A stretch of 64,000 nt of DNA from Amorphophallus konjac (GCA_022559845.1 JAHNEJ010003547.1:124001-188000); one strand, 5' to 3'; numbered from the stretch's first letter, positions 34,397 through 47,079 are shown. The notes: generated by a model from the letters alone, not told the origin. Made by a program: numbers and translations.

Positions 34397-36212
34397 GCGG
34401 TCTATCGTGCGACCGCCACATGCACGTAACGCACCAGTCTTGATGCGTTACACCCTGTTAGTTCCGTGAATGAAAGAACGAGCAAAAAGATTGGACCTTT
34501 GGGATCCTATCTGCAAGAGATCAACTTGGGAGAGCTTATAACATTACTAAGGACTCTTAGGTATTAGGTTCTGGCAAATTAAGGACTCTGGAATCGATCT
34601 AATCTTCAAACCCTAGCCAAAACCTATAAATAGGACCTAGTTCTGAACTGAGCGACCCTTACTTTTGGCTCGTGAAGAATCAAGGTAAAGAGTCATAATT
34701 TCGGGTAAGTTCTTTAGTGGATTTTGTTTAGTATACTTTAGACTAATAGTTCTCCAAATTTCATGTTAGGAGATCAAGCAACCAAGGAGATTGAAGCTTC
34801 CAAAGTTGCTGGTTCGACCATAATAACTCAGGAAACTGAACGCAAGACCCCTGAAGATCAAGAGATTATGACGTCTAAACGAGGTAATTAGAGCTCAATC
34901 CTTTAGAACTTTTTGTTCACCTTAGTTTCATCTTCTTACCCTCAAAATTTCACACCTTTAGGTCAAGAGGTCGTGGAGTTAGAGCAGCAGGAAATTGCTG
35001 GAAAATCACTGGAAAAGGAGAACAAGGGCACGGTTTTTCAGACTCAAATTAGAAGCTTAAAGCCTAGTTAAGAGGTAGGTCAACTCATGATTGGCAAAAA
35101 TATCTTGTTAGGGATAAAAGCCCTATGGTTTTGATTGATTTCATGCATCATAGATCATGAATTTCATGTTTTACTAGGACATGCATACATGTATACTCTT
35201 AACCCTAACTAAGTTAAAAAGGAACTCTCTTGTCAAATTCACAGAAAACCCATGCATACTAGTAGGTTAGCCTTCATTCTATCAGGTGGAAGTTTATATA
35301 TGATTTCCATACATGATGTAAGTTGAAACCTTAGATTTTTTTTTCTGCCAGCAGACTATCTGACTCATCAAGGTAAGACCATCACAATGATCTAACGGCC
35401 TTACGACAAGCCATCACACCTTCTGTTGTTTTTAAATTTCTCTGTTATCTCTGACGGCCCAGACTCAGTGCGTTACAACACTGTAACGGTCTCATGATAA
35501 ACCGTCACAATAATTGTGACGCCCCCATTCTCGACCGTCAGAGTAACTGTAGACAGAATTGAAGAACAGTCATATTAACTTATAAATATGCCTAGTTATC
35601 TAAGTTTGACCTGTTGATATGACCTTAAATTTATTCATTGGTTCATGATAAGTATCGCATGTTAAAAGCATCTTGAATTATTTTAAGGATATGTTAATTT
35701 CATGCCAAAGCACTATAGTTTGTATTAACTCCATGATTTTAAATGATGTATTGACGGAGTTAATCATGATTTCATATTGTTACACATTCTCTCTATCAAT
35801 AGAGTCATTTCTTTAAGTACATGGCACATATTCTGGTATGTTATCCATTAGTTCACACATTACACTATAGGAACATTATTCTTGGACATGAGGACATCTC
35901 TATTGGATATTCCTTTCAATGGACTAGGAAATCTTCTTTCAAGGCCTCCGTAATTCTCCGCGAGCCTAGGATTCCCACTAGGACGCCGAGTTGGTTGTAC
36001 CATTAAAGTCCATTTAGGAGTTTACACTATCGGTGTTTCTGGTTCTAGCAATGTAACAGACCTATACTGGACCGTCAGGAGAATCTAACGGCCCAATATA
36101 AGACCGTCACATTTCACTAAGTCTATTTTACTATTTCTGGATTCAGACTAATGTAACGGCTGAATACTGGAGCGTCACGTCATGTAACGGCCCAATCCTT
36201 GACCATCACATT
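34397..36212. repeat. Paired-dyad clusters of element F 5' LTR
   Basis: 34397: TAGCGGTC / CGACCGCCA with TAACGCACC / ATGCGTTA (7-nt spacer). 35460-35542: TGACGGCCC / GTGCGTTA, TAACGGTC / AACCGTCA and TGACGCCC / GACCGTCA in a row with 7-8 nt spacers. 36051: TAACAGACC / GGACCGTCA with TAACGGCCC / AGACCGTCA (7 nt). 36150: TAACGGCTG / GAGCGTCA with TAACGGCCC / GACCATCA (6 nt). Confidence 0.9.
34625..34634 (+). promoter_or_regulatory. TATA box of element F 5' LTR
   Basis: tataaatagg after 'gccaaaacc'; repeated in the 3' LTR at 42629-42638. The first dyad pair lies about 175-230 bp upstream and the other clusters 750-1600 bp downstream. Confidence 0.72.
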
Positions 36213-37392
36213 GTTTGGGTGCTTAACCTGAGGTTTGACCCAAGGGTTGATATTCTAATGTTTCTAGATGGATTATTGATGATCTAGAACTTGCCATATT
36301 ATCCAAAGAGGCTTAATATAATGAAATAAAAGTTAAAGAAATGTACCGTTATGCTGCCGATTTATTTCCATAAGCATAACCTTGTTTAAGTCATTCTTGA
36401 CTCTCGCATTATTAAATTGAAGTGTTCATTCATTGAGTAGTGTTATCATGAACTTATTGAATTGTACTTTCTTGGCCATACTTTATTGTTACATGCGTGG
36501 AAGTAGCTTGATTTATACTTGAAGATGCGATCGAGCACTGATTGTGTTCAAGGGCTCTATGCTAGTCCCCTCGACTGATTGCCGGAAACATACTATTATA
36601 AACCATGGGGTATGATGCTACTGGCGTCGCATTGCACTGGGAGTACTTTCTCTATAAATAAGTGAAGATCCACGGCACGACATGACTTTCTTGTACATGA
36701 CTTGATATTCCATAGAAATTCACAAAGTACTTGCTCATAAGCAAAAGATACTAGAGTGATGATTACGTGGCTTGCTAGTACATTACATTCTTGTTCTTGA
36801 AAGGTCATAACATGTTCTTGTTACACTCTTGCTAGTTCATACTTGCTCTCATTCTATCTTAAACGATCGTCTTTGTTACTTTGGGTATTCGCATAATTGA
36901 TCGCATTCGCATGATTTCACCTTATTTCTTCAAGAGCTAAAATGTTAATTACTTTAATGATGCCTTCATGTTGATGCGAAGATACCTACTGGGCAAGTGT
37001 GCTCATTACCTATTTCCATTCTTTTCAGGAAATGAAAGTCATTCGAATTCGGATTCGGGTTATACAAGTAGCGGGTCCGAGAGCGAATGAAAGTGTTGTC
37101 AAGATGAGAGTGAAGACTTAGGAAAGTATATATTATTTAGATAGAGTCTATGTAATTTTCTTATTTCTTGAGTCTGATAGATTGAAAGAAGTTGAAATTT
37201 ATTGTATTTTGAATATTGATTATCAATGAAATAAGTTGGAGGTTTGATTTAAATATTGTGCAATTACATTTATGTGTGTGATTGTCTCACGCTCTGATCA
37301 TTCTTGCTTGCAAGAAGCTTACCATGACGGCAGTTCATGTTCCTCGAGCGAGTCTTCCGCTGTCATAAAAGCTCGGGGCGTGACAGTTAAGT

Positions 37393-37404
37393 TGGTATCA
37401 GAGC
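37393..37404 (+). other. Primer binding site, initiator tRNA-Met (element F)
   Basis: TGGTATCAGAGC, 7 nt after the LTR end; a perfect match to the standard Met primer site. Confidence 0.93.
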
Positions 37405-37620
37405 CTAAGTCTCAGGACTTAGGAAGAAGAGTCATGTCATAGGATAAGTCCAAGGTTTAAGGACCCCTACCTATGAACTAAGGAAGAAATTTCCACACCC
37501 ATGTGAGAATTGGGTAGAACCCGGGATAAGATAGTTAATTAGTTTTAAGATTGATTTTTCCTTCCAGTTTCACGAGAAATAACAAGTTGTTATTTTTCTC
37601 TTAGGTACCTTATTATTACC

Positions 37621-38822
37621 ATGGCTCATCGCGTAGATTGGAATGGTATGCAACAAACTGTTGCTGGCCTTACACAGGCATTACAAACCATGGCGCAAGC
37701 TGGCGCAGGAGCAAGGGCTGGTGATTTGCATCGTAACTTTCGGAGCTTAAACCCTCCGTGTTTCTACGGTTCTTCTAATCCTGATGAGGCAGAGAACTGG
37801 ATAGACGAAATGAATCGTATCTTTGATGTTATCCAATGCACCGATCAAGAGAAGCTATGTCTCGCAACCTTTCAACTCAACAAGGATGCCCGCACATGGT
37901 GGAAGTCGGTTCCGGCACCTCCGACCGATGCCACTCATACCTGGGATGGTTTTCTTACCCTATTCCGTGCCAAGTACATTTCTGAGCACGTAAAAGAGAG
38001 AAAGGCTATGGAGTCTGCCGCTCTTCGGCAAGGAATGATAATGGTTGCCGAATATGAACTGCAATTCTCAAGGCTTGCACCTTACGCATCGCATCTTATC
38101 AGCACCGATTTATTGAAGGCAAATCGGTTCATGGACGGGTTACGGCCCGGTTTCATTCAGCAGCTCGGGACCCAAAACATCTGTACTTATGCGGAAATGG
38201 TTCAACGAGCGTATTTGTGTGAAAGGACCTTAGAGAAGGTCAAAAATTTAGAAGGGAAATGAGAGAAATCCAGCCGACGCTCAGATTGGCGTTATAAGAA
38301 AGAAAAGTTCAGCATCACGGAGCCCTACAAAAGCCGTGATAGTAAGAAAAGATTCAGGAATGGGAATGGTGGAAGTTCCCATAAGCAAAAGAAAGTCAAG
38401 GAAGAGAAGGAGCAAGTTGCTACAGCTTGCACGTTTTGTGAAAAATTCGGCCATTCGACTGAGGAATGCTGGAAGCGCCTCGGCGCTTGTTTACGTTGTG
38501 GAAGCGGGGAGCATCGCATGCCAGATTGCCCCCTTATGAAAGACCAATCATCTGCTGGAGGACGTAGGAGGCAGGCTCGCCTCAATACCATCTTAAAAGA
38601 AGAGGAAGCGCCCAAGGATGGTGGGCTTATAGAAGGTACTCTTCAAATTTATTCTCGTCCTGCATTTATGCTATTTGATACTGGTGCCTCTCATTCTTTT
38701 ATCTCCACTACTTTTGCAAAAACATTATCAATTGCATCAGTCCCCTTACCGTCAGATCTCGCTATTACCACACCCATGGTTCTGGAACAAAGCTTACTGA
38801 CTAATATCCTGATAGCGAAGTG
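37621..38822 (+). pseudogene. Element F gag and protease start, one stop and one frameshift
   Basis: It starts MAHRVDWNGM at the ATG at 37621. The Retrotrans_gag domain (PPCFYGSSNPDEAENWIDEM; LNKDARTWW) is at about residues 44-105. A TGA at 38260-38262 interrupts it. The same frame goes on with a basic Lys-rich stretch, a CCHC knuckle region (CTFCEKFGHSTEEC and CLRCGSGEHRMPDC, about 38430-38530) and the protease active site FDTGASHSF (DTG at 38677-38685). A one-base loss near 38820 moves the frame. Confidence 0.9.
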
Positions 38823-40397
38823 ATAGTAGAAGGTCATAATCTCCCCGCAAACTTAGTATGCCTTGACATGAAAGGTTATGATGCCATTTTAGGGGTAGAT
38901 TGGCTTGTAGATCATGATGCTTATATCAATTGTCGAAATAGGATTATATCCTTTCGAAAGCCCGATCTTCCAAGATTTTCCTTCCTTGGCATCAAGTACA
39001 AGAAGCATCCTACTATCATATCTTCTCTTCACGCTTGCAAACTTATCTCGCAAGGATGTGAAGCTTTTCTTGCTTCTGTCATTGTTACCGAATCCAAGGA
39101 GATTATCTTAGCAGACATTCCTATTGTAAATGAGTTCCCCGATGTGTTCCCATCCGAATTACCCAGTTTACCACCCGAGAGGGAAGTAAACTTCACTATT
39201 GAACTCATTCCAGGAGCAACACATGTTTCTATAGCCCCTTACAGGATGTCCCCCACAGAACTCAAAGAACTAAAGAAGTAGTTGCAGGAACTACTGGATA
39301 AGGGCTTTATCAGACCTAGCACATCCCCTTGGGGTGCGCCAGTTCTATTTGTCAAAAAGAAGGATGGTTCTCTCAGGCTAAGCATCGATTACCGGCGACT
39401 AAATCCACTGACAATCAAAAATAAGTATCCGTTACCGCGTATAGATGAGCTCTTTGATCAGCTTTCAGGAGCAGAATATTTCTCCAAGATTGACCTCAGA
39501 TCAGGTTATCATCAGCTTAGAATTAAAGAAGAAGACATTTATAAATCGGCTTTTCGAAGTCGTTATGGACACTATGAATTTGTGGTAATGCCGTTCGGGT
39601 TAACAAATGCCCCAGCAACATTTATGCAACTTATGAACAGTGTTTTCCAGCCATATCTAGACCAATTCATCGTCGTCTTCATCGATGACATCTTGATATA
39701 TTCCAAGACAAAGGAAGAACATGAAGAACATCTGAAGATAGCTTTGCAAACACTTAGAGAACATAAACTTTATGCCAAGCTTAATAAGTGTGAATTCTGG
39801 CTCAAGGAAGTTTTATTCCTAGGCCACATTATTTCAAAAGAAGGTATCGTTGTGGATCCTTCTAAGATAGAGGCCGTCAAGAATTGGAACCGGCCAACGA
39901 CCATATCGGAAGTACAAAGTTTTCTGGGTCTAGCTGGTTATTATAGAAGATCCATCAAGGATTTCTCGAAGATTGCAGTTCCTTTAACTAGACTCACGAG
40001 AAAAGAAAATCTTTTTGTCTGGTCAGAGGAATGTGAAAAGAGTTTTCAAACTCTTAAGAATCATCTTACTACAGCTCCTATTCTAACACTACCGATGGAA
40101 GGTGGTGGATTCGAAGTATATACGGATGCATCTGGCATTAGCCTAGGATGTGTCCTCATGCAAAATGGAAAAGTAATCTGTTATTCTTCAAGACAATTGA
40201 AGCGTCACGAGGAAAATTATCCTGTGCATGATTTGGAATTAGCAGCTGTCATTTTTACCTTGAAAATTTGGCGTCATTATCTCTATGGAGAAAAGTTCAC
40301 GGTCTACTCGGACCATAAAAGCTTGAAGTACTTATTTTCTCAAAAAAGAGCTAAATATGAGGCAGAGGAGGTGGTTAGAATATCTCAAAGACTTTGA
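38820..40397 (+). pseudogene. Element F protease end, RT and RNase H, broken
   Basis: Protease end (GYDAILGVDWL, about 38875-38910), then the RT fingers ([20 protein letters not shown]) after a TAG at 39279-39281 (CAG changed). The RT has a FIDD catalytic box (39678-39689) and [12 protein letters not shown] upstream. RNase H has [10 protein letters not shown] (about 40118) and [18 protein letters not shown] frameshift at about 40355-40360 moves into the last pol frame. FIDD in place of YVDD is common in chromoviruses. Confidence 0.9.
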
Positions 40398-42000
40398 TTT
40401 TGCTATTCAATATCATCTTGGCAAGGCTAATGCTATAGCAGATGCACTCAGCAGAAAACCAATGGGTATGCTATCAAGTCTCATGATTAGTATGACTAAT
40501 CTTATTCCTCAATTTGCTCAGTTGAACTTAGATATTGACAAGAAGGAAGATTATTTCCTAGCTAATATTCAAGCTCAACCTACATTAATAGAAGATCTGG
40601 TCAAACTGTAAAATGATGATCCTATATTATTGGAGATCAAGACCAATGTTGAACAAAGGCCGGATTTTTCTATTAAGGATGGAAGATTGCTATTTAAAAA
40701 CCGAGTATGTGTACCGGATCATGAGGATACGAAGAAATTTATTCTAGAAGAAGCACATAAATCCAGGTATACCATTCACCCAGGTAGTACAAAAATGTAT
40801 CAAGATCTCAAAAGAAATTTCTGGTGGCCCAACATGAAGAGAGAAATAGCTGATTTCGTGTCTCGCTGTCTCACGTGTCAACAAGTAAACGCAGAGCATT
40901 TTAGACCCGCAGGTAAAATACATCCCTTGAATATTCCCGAATGGATGTGGGAGAGTATAGGGATGGATTTCATTATGGGGTTACCTAAGACAAGAGGTGG
41001 ACACGAGGGTATATGGGTAATCATAGACCGATTAACAAAATCTGCACATTTCATATCAATCAAAAGTCGATGGTCTGTGGATATCCTGGCAGCATTATAC
41101 ATAAGAGAAATTGTTAAATTACATGGTATCCCAGTCACTATTATATCTAATAGAGATCCTCGATTCACATCACAGTTTTGGAAGGGTCTACAACAGTCAC
41201 TAGGGACTAGATTGAATTTCAGCACAGCCTTTCATCCACAAACTGATGGTCAGACAGAAAGAACGAATCAAGTGGTAGAAGACATGCTCAGGGCTTGTGT
41301 TATTGATTTTGGAGGTAGTTTGCATGATCACTTGTCTCTAGTAGAATTTGCATATAACAATAGTTATCAGGCCAGCATACAAATGGCACCTTTTGAAGCT
41401 CTATATGGAAAAAGTTATCGATCACCAATATGTTGGAATGAAATAGGGGAAAGACAATTCCTAGGCCCTGATATTATCAGGGATTCTACAGAGAAGATCA
41501 AGCTCATTCAAGAGAGAATAAAGATGGCGCAAGATAGGCAGAAATCTTATGCTGATAATCGAAGACGCGACTTGGAATTTCAAGTAGGAGACCATGTGTA
41601 TCTAAAGGTTTCTCCGGGTCGTGGTATTCGAAGATTTGGCATTAAGGGAAAGCTAACTCCAAGATTCATTGGCCCATTTGAAATTCTTGAAAGGGTCAGT
41701 GAAGTGGCCTACAAATTGGCTTTACCTCCACAATTAGCAGGAGTTCATGACGTATTGCACGTCTCTATGCTGAAAAAGTATGTATATGATCCTGACCATA
41801 TTATCACTTATGACAATCTGGAGATTCAGAAGGATATGACGTACGAGCAAACACCAATAAAGATTCTAGAATGGGAAGTGCGTCAACTAAGAAATAAAGT
41901 TATTCCTATGGTCAAGATTCAATGGAAGAAAATATGGCCATACGAAGCAACATGGGAAAACGAAGCAGCCATGCGAAAAAGATTCTCAGAATTATTTTAA
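40357..42000 (+). pseudogene. Element F RNase H end, integrase and C-terminal chromodomain-like tail
   Basis: One frame with a single TAA at 40609-40611 (CAA changed). RNase H end (YHLGKANAIADALSRKP), HHCC zinc domain (HPGSTKMYQDL; CLTCQQ, about 40780-40885), core with GMDFIMGLP (about 40960) and a D-to-N change at the second catalytic acid: IISNRDPRF where the family has IISDRDPRF (AAT at 41149-41151). The glutamate is in QTDGQTERTNQ. The tail (PIKILEWEVRQLRN ... WPYEATWENEAAMR, about 41850-41985) is the Tekay/Del chromodomain-type end, thought to guide insertion to heterochromatin. It ends at TAA 41998-42000. Confidence 0.92.
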
Positions 42001-42067
42001 CTGTAAGTACACTCTCCATAATCCATGTATTGAATTTGGAGACCAAATTCTTCTAAGTGGGGGAGGG

Positions 42068-44819
42068 TGTAGTGCCCCAGAATTTATATAATAATTTACG
42101 GATTATTTATAGAATTTTCTAGAATTTATTAGGAATTTATAAAGGCTAAATAGATTAATAAATGGATTATTGAAATAATAAGTCATTATAAGGCGAAATT
42201 GTGTTAAATAATTAACCTAGCCTATTTAAATAAAATCCAAAAGGTTTAAGGACCAAGCCCATTATGTTTGGCCTATATTCTAGAAGGTTATTTAGCCTAT
42301 TTATGTGTTTTAAGGATAAATACCATTTTTATGGATAATAATATGGATAATTAATAAAAGAGTTTGATTTATGTTGAATTCTGTGCACGTTGGATGTAGC
42401 GGTCTATCGTGCGACCGCCACATGCACGTAACGCACCAGTTTTGATGCGTTACACCCTATTAGTTCCGTGAATGAAAGAACGAGCAAAAAGATTAGACCT
42501 TTGGGATTCTATCTGTAAGAGATCAACTTGGGAGAGCTTATAACATTACTAAGGACTCTTAGGGATTAGGTTCTGGCGAATTAAGGACTCTGGAATCGAT
42601 CTAATCTTCAAACCCTAGCCAAAACCCTATAAATAGGACCTAGTTCTGAACTGAGCGACCATTACTTTTGTCTCGTGAAGAATCAAGGTAAGGAGTCATA
42701 ATTTCAGGTAAGTTCTTTAGAGGATTTTATTTAGTATTCTTTAGACTAATAGTTCTCCAAATTTCATGTTAGGAGATCAAGAAACCAAGGAGATTGAAGC
42801 TTCCAAAGTTGCTGGTTCGACCATAATAACTCAGGAAACTGAACGCAAGACCCCTGAAGATCAAGAGATTATGACGTCTAAACGAGGTAATTAGAGCTCA
42901 ATCCTTTAGAACTTTTTGTTCACCTTAGTTTCATCTTCTTACCCTCAAAATTTCACACCTTTAGGTCAAGAGGTCGTGGAGTTAGAGCAACAGGAAATTG
43001 CTGGAAAATCATTGGAAAAGGAGAACAAGGGCACGATTTTTCAGACTCAAATTAGAAGCTTAAAGCCTAGTTAAGAGGTAGGTCAACTCATGATTGGCAA
43101 AAATATCTTGTTAGGGATAAAAGCCCTATGGTTTTGATTGATTTCATGCATCATAGATCATGAATTTCATGTTTTAGTAGGACACGCATACATGTATACT
43201 CTTAACCCTAACTAAGTTAAAAAGGAACTCTCTTGTCAAATTCACAGAAAACCCATGCATACTAGTAGGTTAGCCTTCATTCTATCAGGTGGAAGTTTAT
43301 ATATGATTTCCAGACATGATGTAAGTTGAAACCTTAGATTTTTTTTTTCTGCCAGCAGACTATCTGACTCATCAAGGTAAGACCGTCACAATGATCTAAC
43401 GGCCTTACGACAAGCCATCACACCTTCTGTTGTTTTTAAATTTCTCTGTTATCTCTGACGGCCCAGACTCAGTGCGTTACAACACTGTAACGGTCTCACG
43501 AGAAACCGTCACAATAATTGTGACGCCCCCATTCTCGACCGTCAGAGTAACTGTAGACAGAATTGAAGAACAGTCACATTAACTTATAAATATGCCTAGT
43601 TATCTAAGTTTGACCTGTTGATATGACCTTAAATTTATTCATTGGTTCATGATAAGTATCGCATGTTAAAAGCATCTTGAATTATTTTAAGGATATGTTA
43701 ATTTCATGCCAAAGCACTATAGTTTGTATTAACTCCATGATTTTAAATGATGTATTGACGGAGTTTTATCATGATTTCATATTGTTACACATTCTCTCTA
43801 TCAATAGAGTCATTTCTTTAAGTACATGGCACATATTCCGATATGTTATCCATTAGTTCACACTTTACACTATAGGAACATTATTCTTGGACATGAGGAC
43901 CTCTCTATTGGATATTCCTTTCAATGGACTAGGAAATCTTGTTTCAAGGCCTCCGTAATTCTCCGCGAGCCTAGGATTCCCACTAGGACGCCGAGTTGGT
44001 TGTACCATTAAAGCCCATTTAGGAGTTTACACTATCGGTGTTTCTGGTTCTAGCAATGTAACGGACCTATACTGGACCGTCAGGAGAATCTAACGGCCCA
44101 ATATAAGACCGTCACATTTCACTAAGTCTATTTTACTATTTCTGGATTCAGACTAATGTAACGGCTGAATACTGGAGCGCCACGTCATGTAACGGCCCAA
44201 TCATTGACCATCACATTGTTTGGGTGCTTAACCTAAGGTTTGACCCAAGGGTTGATATTCTAATGTTTCTAGATGGATTATTGATGATCTAGAACTTGCC
44301 ATATTATCCAAAGAGGCTTAATATAATGAAATAAAAGTTAAAGAAATGTATCGTTATGCTGCCGATTTATTTCCATAAGCATAACCTTGTTTAAGTCATT
44401 CTTGACTCTCGCATTATTAAATTGAAGCGTTCATTCATTGAGTAGTGTTATCATGAACTTATTGAATTGTACTTTCTTGGCCATACTTTATTGTTACATG
44501 CGTGGAAGTAGCTTGATTTATACTTGAAGATGCGATCGAATTAGTGAAGACTTAGGAAAGTCTATATTGTTTAGATAGATTCTATGTAATTTTCTTATTT
44601 CTTGAGTCTGATAGATTGAAAGAAGTTGAAAGTTATTGTATTTTGAATATTGATTATCAATGAAATAAGTTGGATGTTTGATTTAAATATTATGCAATTA
44701 CATTTATGCGTGTGATTGTCTCACGCTCTGATTATTCTTGCTTGCAAGAGGCTTACCATGTCGGCTGTTCACGTTCCTCGAGTGAGTCTTCCGTTGTCAT
44801 AAAAGCTCGGGGCGTGACA
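42068..44819 (+). mobile_element. 3' LTR of element F, with a deletion of about 570 bp
   Basis: TGTAGTGCCCC ... cgtgaca. Matches 34067-37385 except that the part matching about 36535-37105 is missing at about 44540, replaced by a few bases (attag). TATA box at 42629-42638. The block that ends the deletion is also present in elements E and H, so the deleted DNA is original LTR. Confidence 0.92.
42396..44213. repeat. Paired-dyad clusters of element F 3' LTR
   Basis: The same units as in the 5' LTR, at 42396-42453, 43385-43545 and 44056-44213. Some arms differ by one transition between the two LTRs (for example cggaccta against cagaccta, gagcgcca against gagcgtca). Confidence 0.88.
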
Positions 44820-45121
44820 CCCTCCTTCTCATTCCATCACTCCCATTCACTCTCCACCACTTTGCCCTAACCCTAGAACCTCAAAACTCCACCTCCCAAG
44901 CCCCTAAACCTCATCATTCCTCCACCCGCACAAGATCGGTGTGTTTGTCACAATTTTGGGACGAACGCCATTTGGCCGTTCATGGGTACGTGGAGTTCCC
45001 TCCTTGGTTGCAGGCTGTGGAGAAGGCTTTTGCAAGCCCTTGAAGTGTCCATTGATCTATCTTCATTCCCCGGGATGAGGGTCATCTCTTCAAGGGTTTT
45101 TCACCCGATTTCTAGTTCGGG
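44820..45121 (+). other. Element G spacer, right of F
   Basis: Starts with the second CCCTC copy. Pyrimidine-rich leader to the env-like ORF; the dyad-free part of G. Confidence 0.55.
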
Positions 45122-46540
45122 ATGCCGCCTAGACGAAGCCTTCGGTGTTCTGCCCAAGGGGATGCGAGTGACCGGAGATGAGAGGCCCCGGTTCCTCCAC
45201 CACAGCAAGCACCTACACCTCTTTGTGCACCTCGGTTGTCTCCTCGTCCCATTATCAACCCTCTACTGGTCGACTTCAACGAGGTGAACGAGCTCTTGCC
45301 CGATATATGTGTTGTCTTTGAGATTCAGCTAGGTTGGACTGATTTCATCACTAGATATACATGTTATTACCCTAATCTAGTGCAGCTGTTTTATGGGAAT
45401 TTGATTGCAAGGAATGAGGAATTATTTTCTGTTGTTCAAGGGGTTGAGATTCACATTACTCTCGATCTTTTTGAGAGATGCTTAAGAGTTGCAGCTAGAG
45501 GAGCCGACATGGTTTTTGGTCATGGGGCGGTTGAGGAAACATTTCTTACTATGACCAGTTGTGAGTACGTGTGCGGTGTCCGCAATTTAATTGAATTGAT
45601 TGCGAATCATTTTTCACCACTGCAGCGTATATTGCACCATATGTTTACCTCCCTCATTTATCCAAAGAGTGGCAGCAGAAATGAAGTGACAGAGGTACAT
45701 AAATTCATGTTTTACAATGTGATGAATGGGATTCAAGTCAACATGGGTCGCCTCATGATGACTCTCATAGGAGCTTGCCGAATCAATTTGCGGCGTTCAC
45801 TACCTTATGCCTCACAGTTGACCGGCATATTCATTCATGTTGGGATCAATTTGGCAAACGAATAGTTCATTTATGTTCGCCAGGATGATATTTGCAATAA
45901 GCATAAGATCTTTACAGATATGGGATATTACTATGGTCCCAAAGGTGAGCTACGACGGGATGTGCCTACTTATGGAGAAGAAATTGATAGTGAGGAAGAG
46001 CAGGAACAAGAACAGCAGCAGGATCAAGGGGATGCCCCCCCTCCAGTACAGGCCAAGGTGCAGCCTCCTCCACCCTCACCTCATCATATGGAACCCGAGA
46101 TGCCTCCTTCACCACAGTTCTATCATGGAGAGTCATCCACTCAAGAGGCCACACAGCACTCTTGGGTAGATTATGAGACTTTTGACAGGTGGTTTACTGG
46201 GCTAGAGACTCATGTGGACACTTTTGGGGATCGACTTTCTACCCTCAGGGATCGCGTCAACACTATGGGCAATGTGATTGACACCATGTCAAGTCGCATA
46301 GATTCCTTCTCCATTGTTCTGGATACCCTCTCCACTCAAATGGCCACACTCTCCACTCATATGACTAGCCTCACCGACAGTGTTGCTGATTCAAGCCAAG
46401 CCTTCCACATCATGAACATGACACTTCTTGGCATGTCGCGCCATGATGTAGCTCGTGACCTCTCCATTGGCCATATTCGGGATAGTCTTCATATTCAAGA
46501 TCATTCTATTGAAGACATCCGCCGTCGCCTTGGTTACTAG
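45122..46540 (+). pseudogene. Envelope-like ORF of Sirevirus-like element G, two stops
   Basis: One frame of about 472 codons from the ATG at 45122 (MPPRRSLR) with TGA at 45179 and TAG at 45863-45865, both single C-to-T changes (CGA, CAG). After a Pro/Gln-rich start comes a globular region (residues about 45-245; IINPLLVDFNEVNELLPDI; FYGNLIARNEELFSVVQGVE; LERC-like FERCLRVAARG) similar to the 'putative plant transposon protein' type seen in Sirevirus env-like ORFs. Then follow an acidic Glu/Gln/Pro stretch and a long coiled coil (residues about 340-420, heptads of L/M/V). No signal peptide or membrane segment is evident, so a membrane role is not supported by this copy. Known only as an extra ORF of Sireviruses; function unknown. 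Confidence 0.8.
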
Positions 46541-47079
46541 CCTCCTCCTCCAGAGGATCAGCCTCTTGCAGACGCACCATGAGAATTTTTCTCTTGCTTC
46601 CTACCTCTCGGATGTTGTACTTTGGTCTTGTGTCACTTTGGTCCCCCTACGTCTATCCTATCCATTTTAGATGATGCTAAAGGGGGAGAAGAAGTAGTGC
46701 AGGGTTCTATATGTCGGTGTGTGTTTGTGTGTTTGCATGTATGAACATGTGAGGATCATTGTGTCTGTTCTGCACTTGTGCATTTTTTTAGTCACTTGTG
46801 TCTAGAGTCATGCATTCACTCTTGCATTAATGTACCTTGTAATGAAATGATGAATTGAATGCAACTGGTGTTTAATCTCAGATGGTTGGCCCTTGTATCT
46901 CATTTCTTTTTTAATTGGCAAATAAAGTTTTGAATGGTTTGTGTTCGCTGGCTTGATGGGATGTGGGTGAAATGCCTTGATTTCAAACTTTGTTCTCAAT
47001 TTTCAAACATTGCTTAAAGGCACGTTCATGTATTTCAATACCCTCTCAGTTTTGTCATCATCAAAAAGGGGGAGATTAT
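46541..47079 (+). other. Element G 3' non-coding region and polypurine tracts
   Basis: Two purine tracts, 'aaagggggagaagaagtag' (about 46679-46697) and 'aaaaagggggagat' (about 47063-47076), the second next to the LTR and likely the plus-strand primer. Repeated polypurine tracts are usual for Sireviruses. Confidence 0.75.

Larger units (their letters stand above)
34067..37385 (+). mobile_element. 5' LTR of element F
   Basis: Ends ctcggggcgtgaca. TATA box tataaatagg at 34625-34634. Contains dyads at 34397-34453, 35394-35542 and 36051-36212. The short reading frame at 35821-36006 recurs at 43826-44011 but has no known domain and is not taken as a gene. Confidence 0.93.
34067..44819 (+). mobile_element. 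Element F: Tekay/Del-like chromodomain Ty3 retrotransposon, full length
   Basis: 5' LTR 34067-37385 (3319 bp), Met primer site, gag-pol (37621-42000), polypurine tract (gtgggggaggg, 42057-42067), 3' LTR 42068-44819 (2752 bp). Perfect 5-bp target duplication CCCTC (34062-34066; 44820-44824). The LTR begins TGTAGTGCCCC in the 3' copy; the 5' copy has TC for TG. The LTRs look very similar outside one deletion, so F is likely the youngest insertion. Confidence 0.95.

Noticed and set aside
35821..36006. Short frame repeated in both LTRs of element F (35821 and 43826)
   Set aside because: Repeated only because the LTR is; no domain, and it lies among dyads and non-coding blocks.
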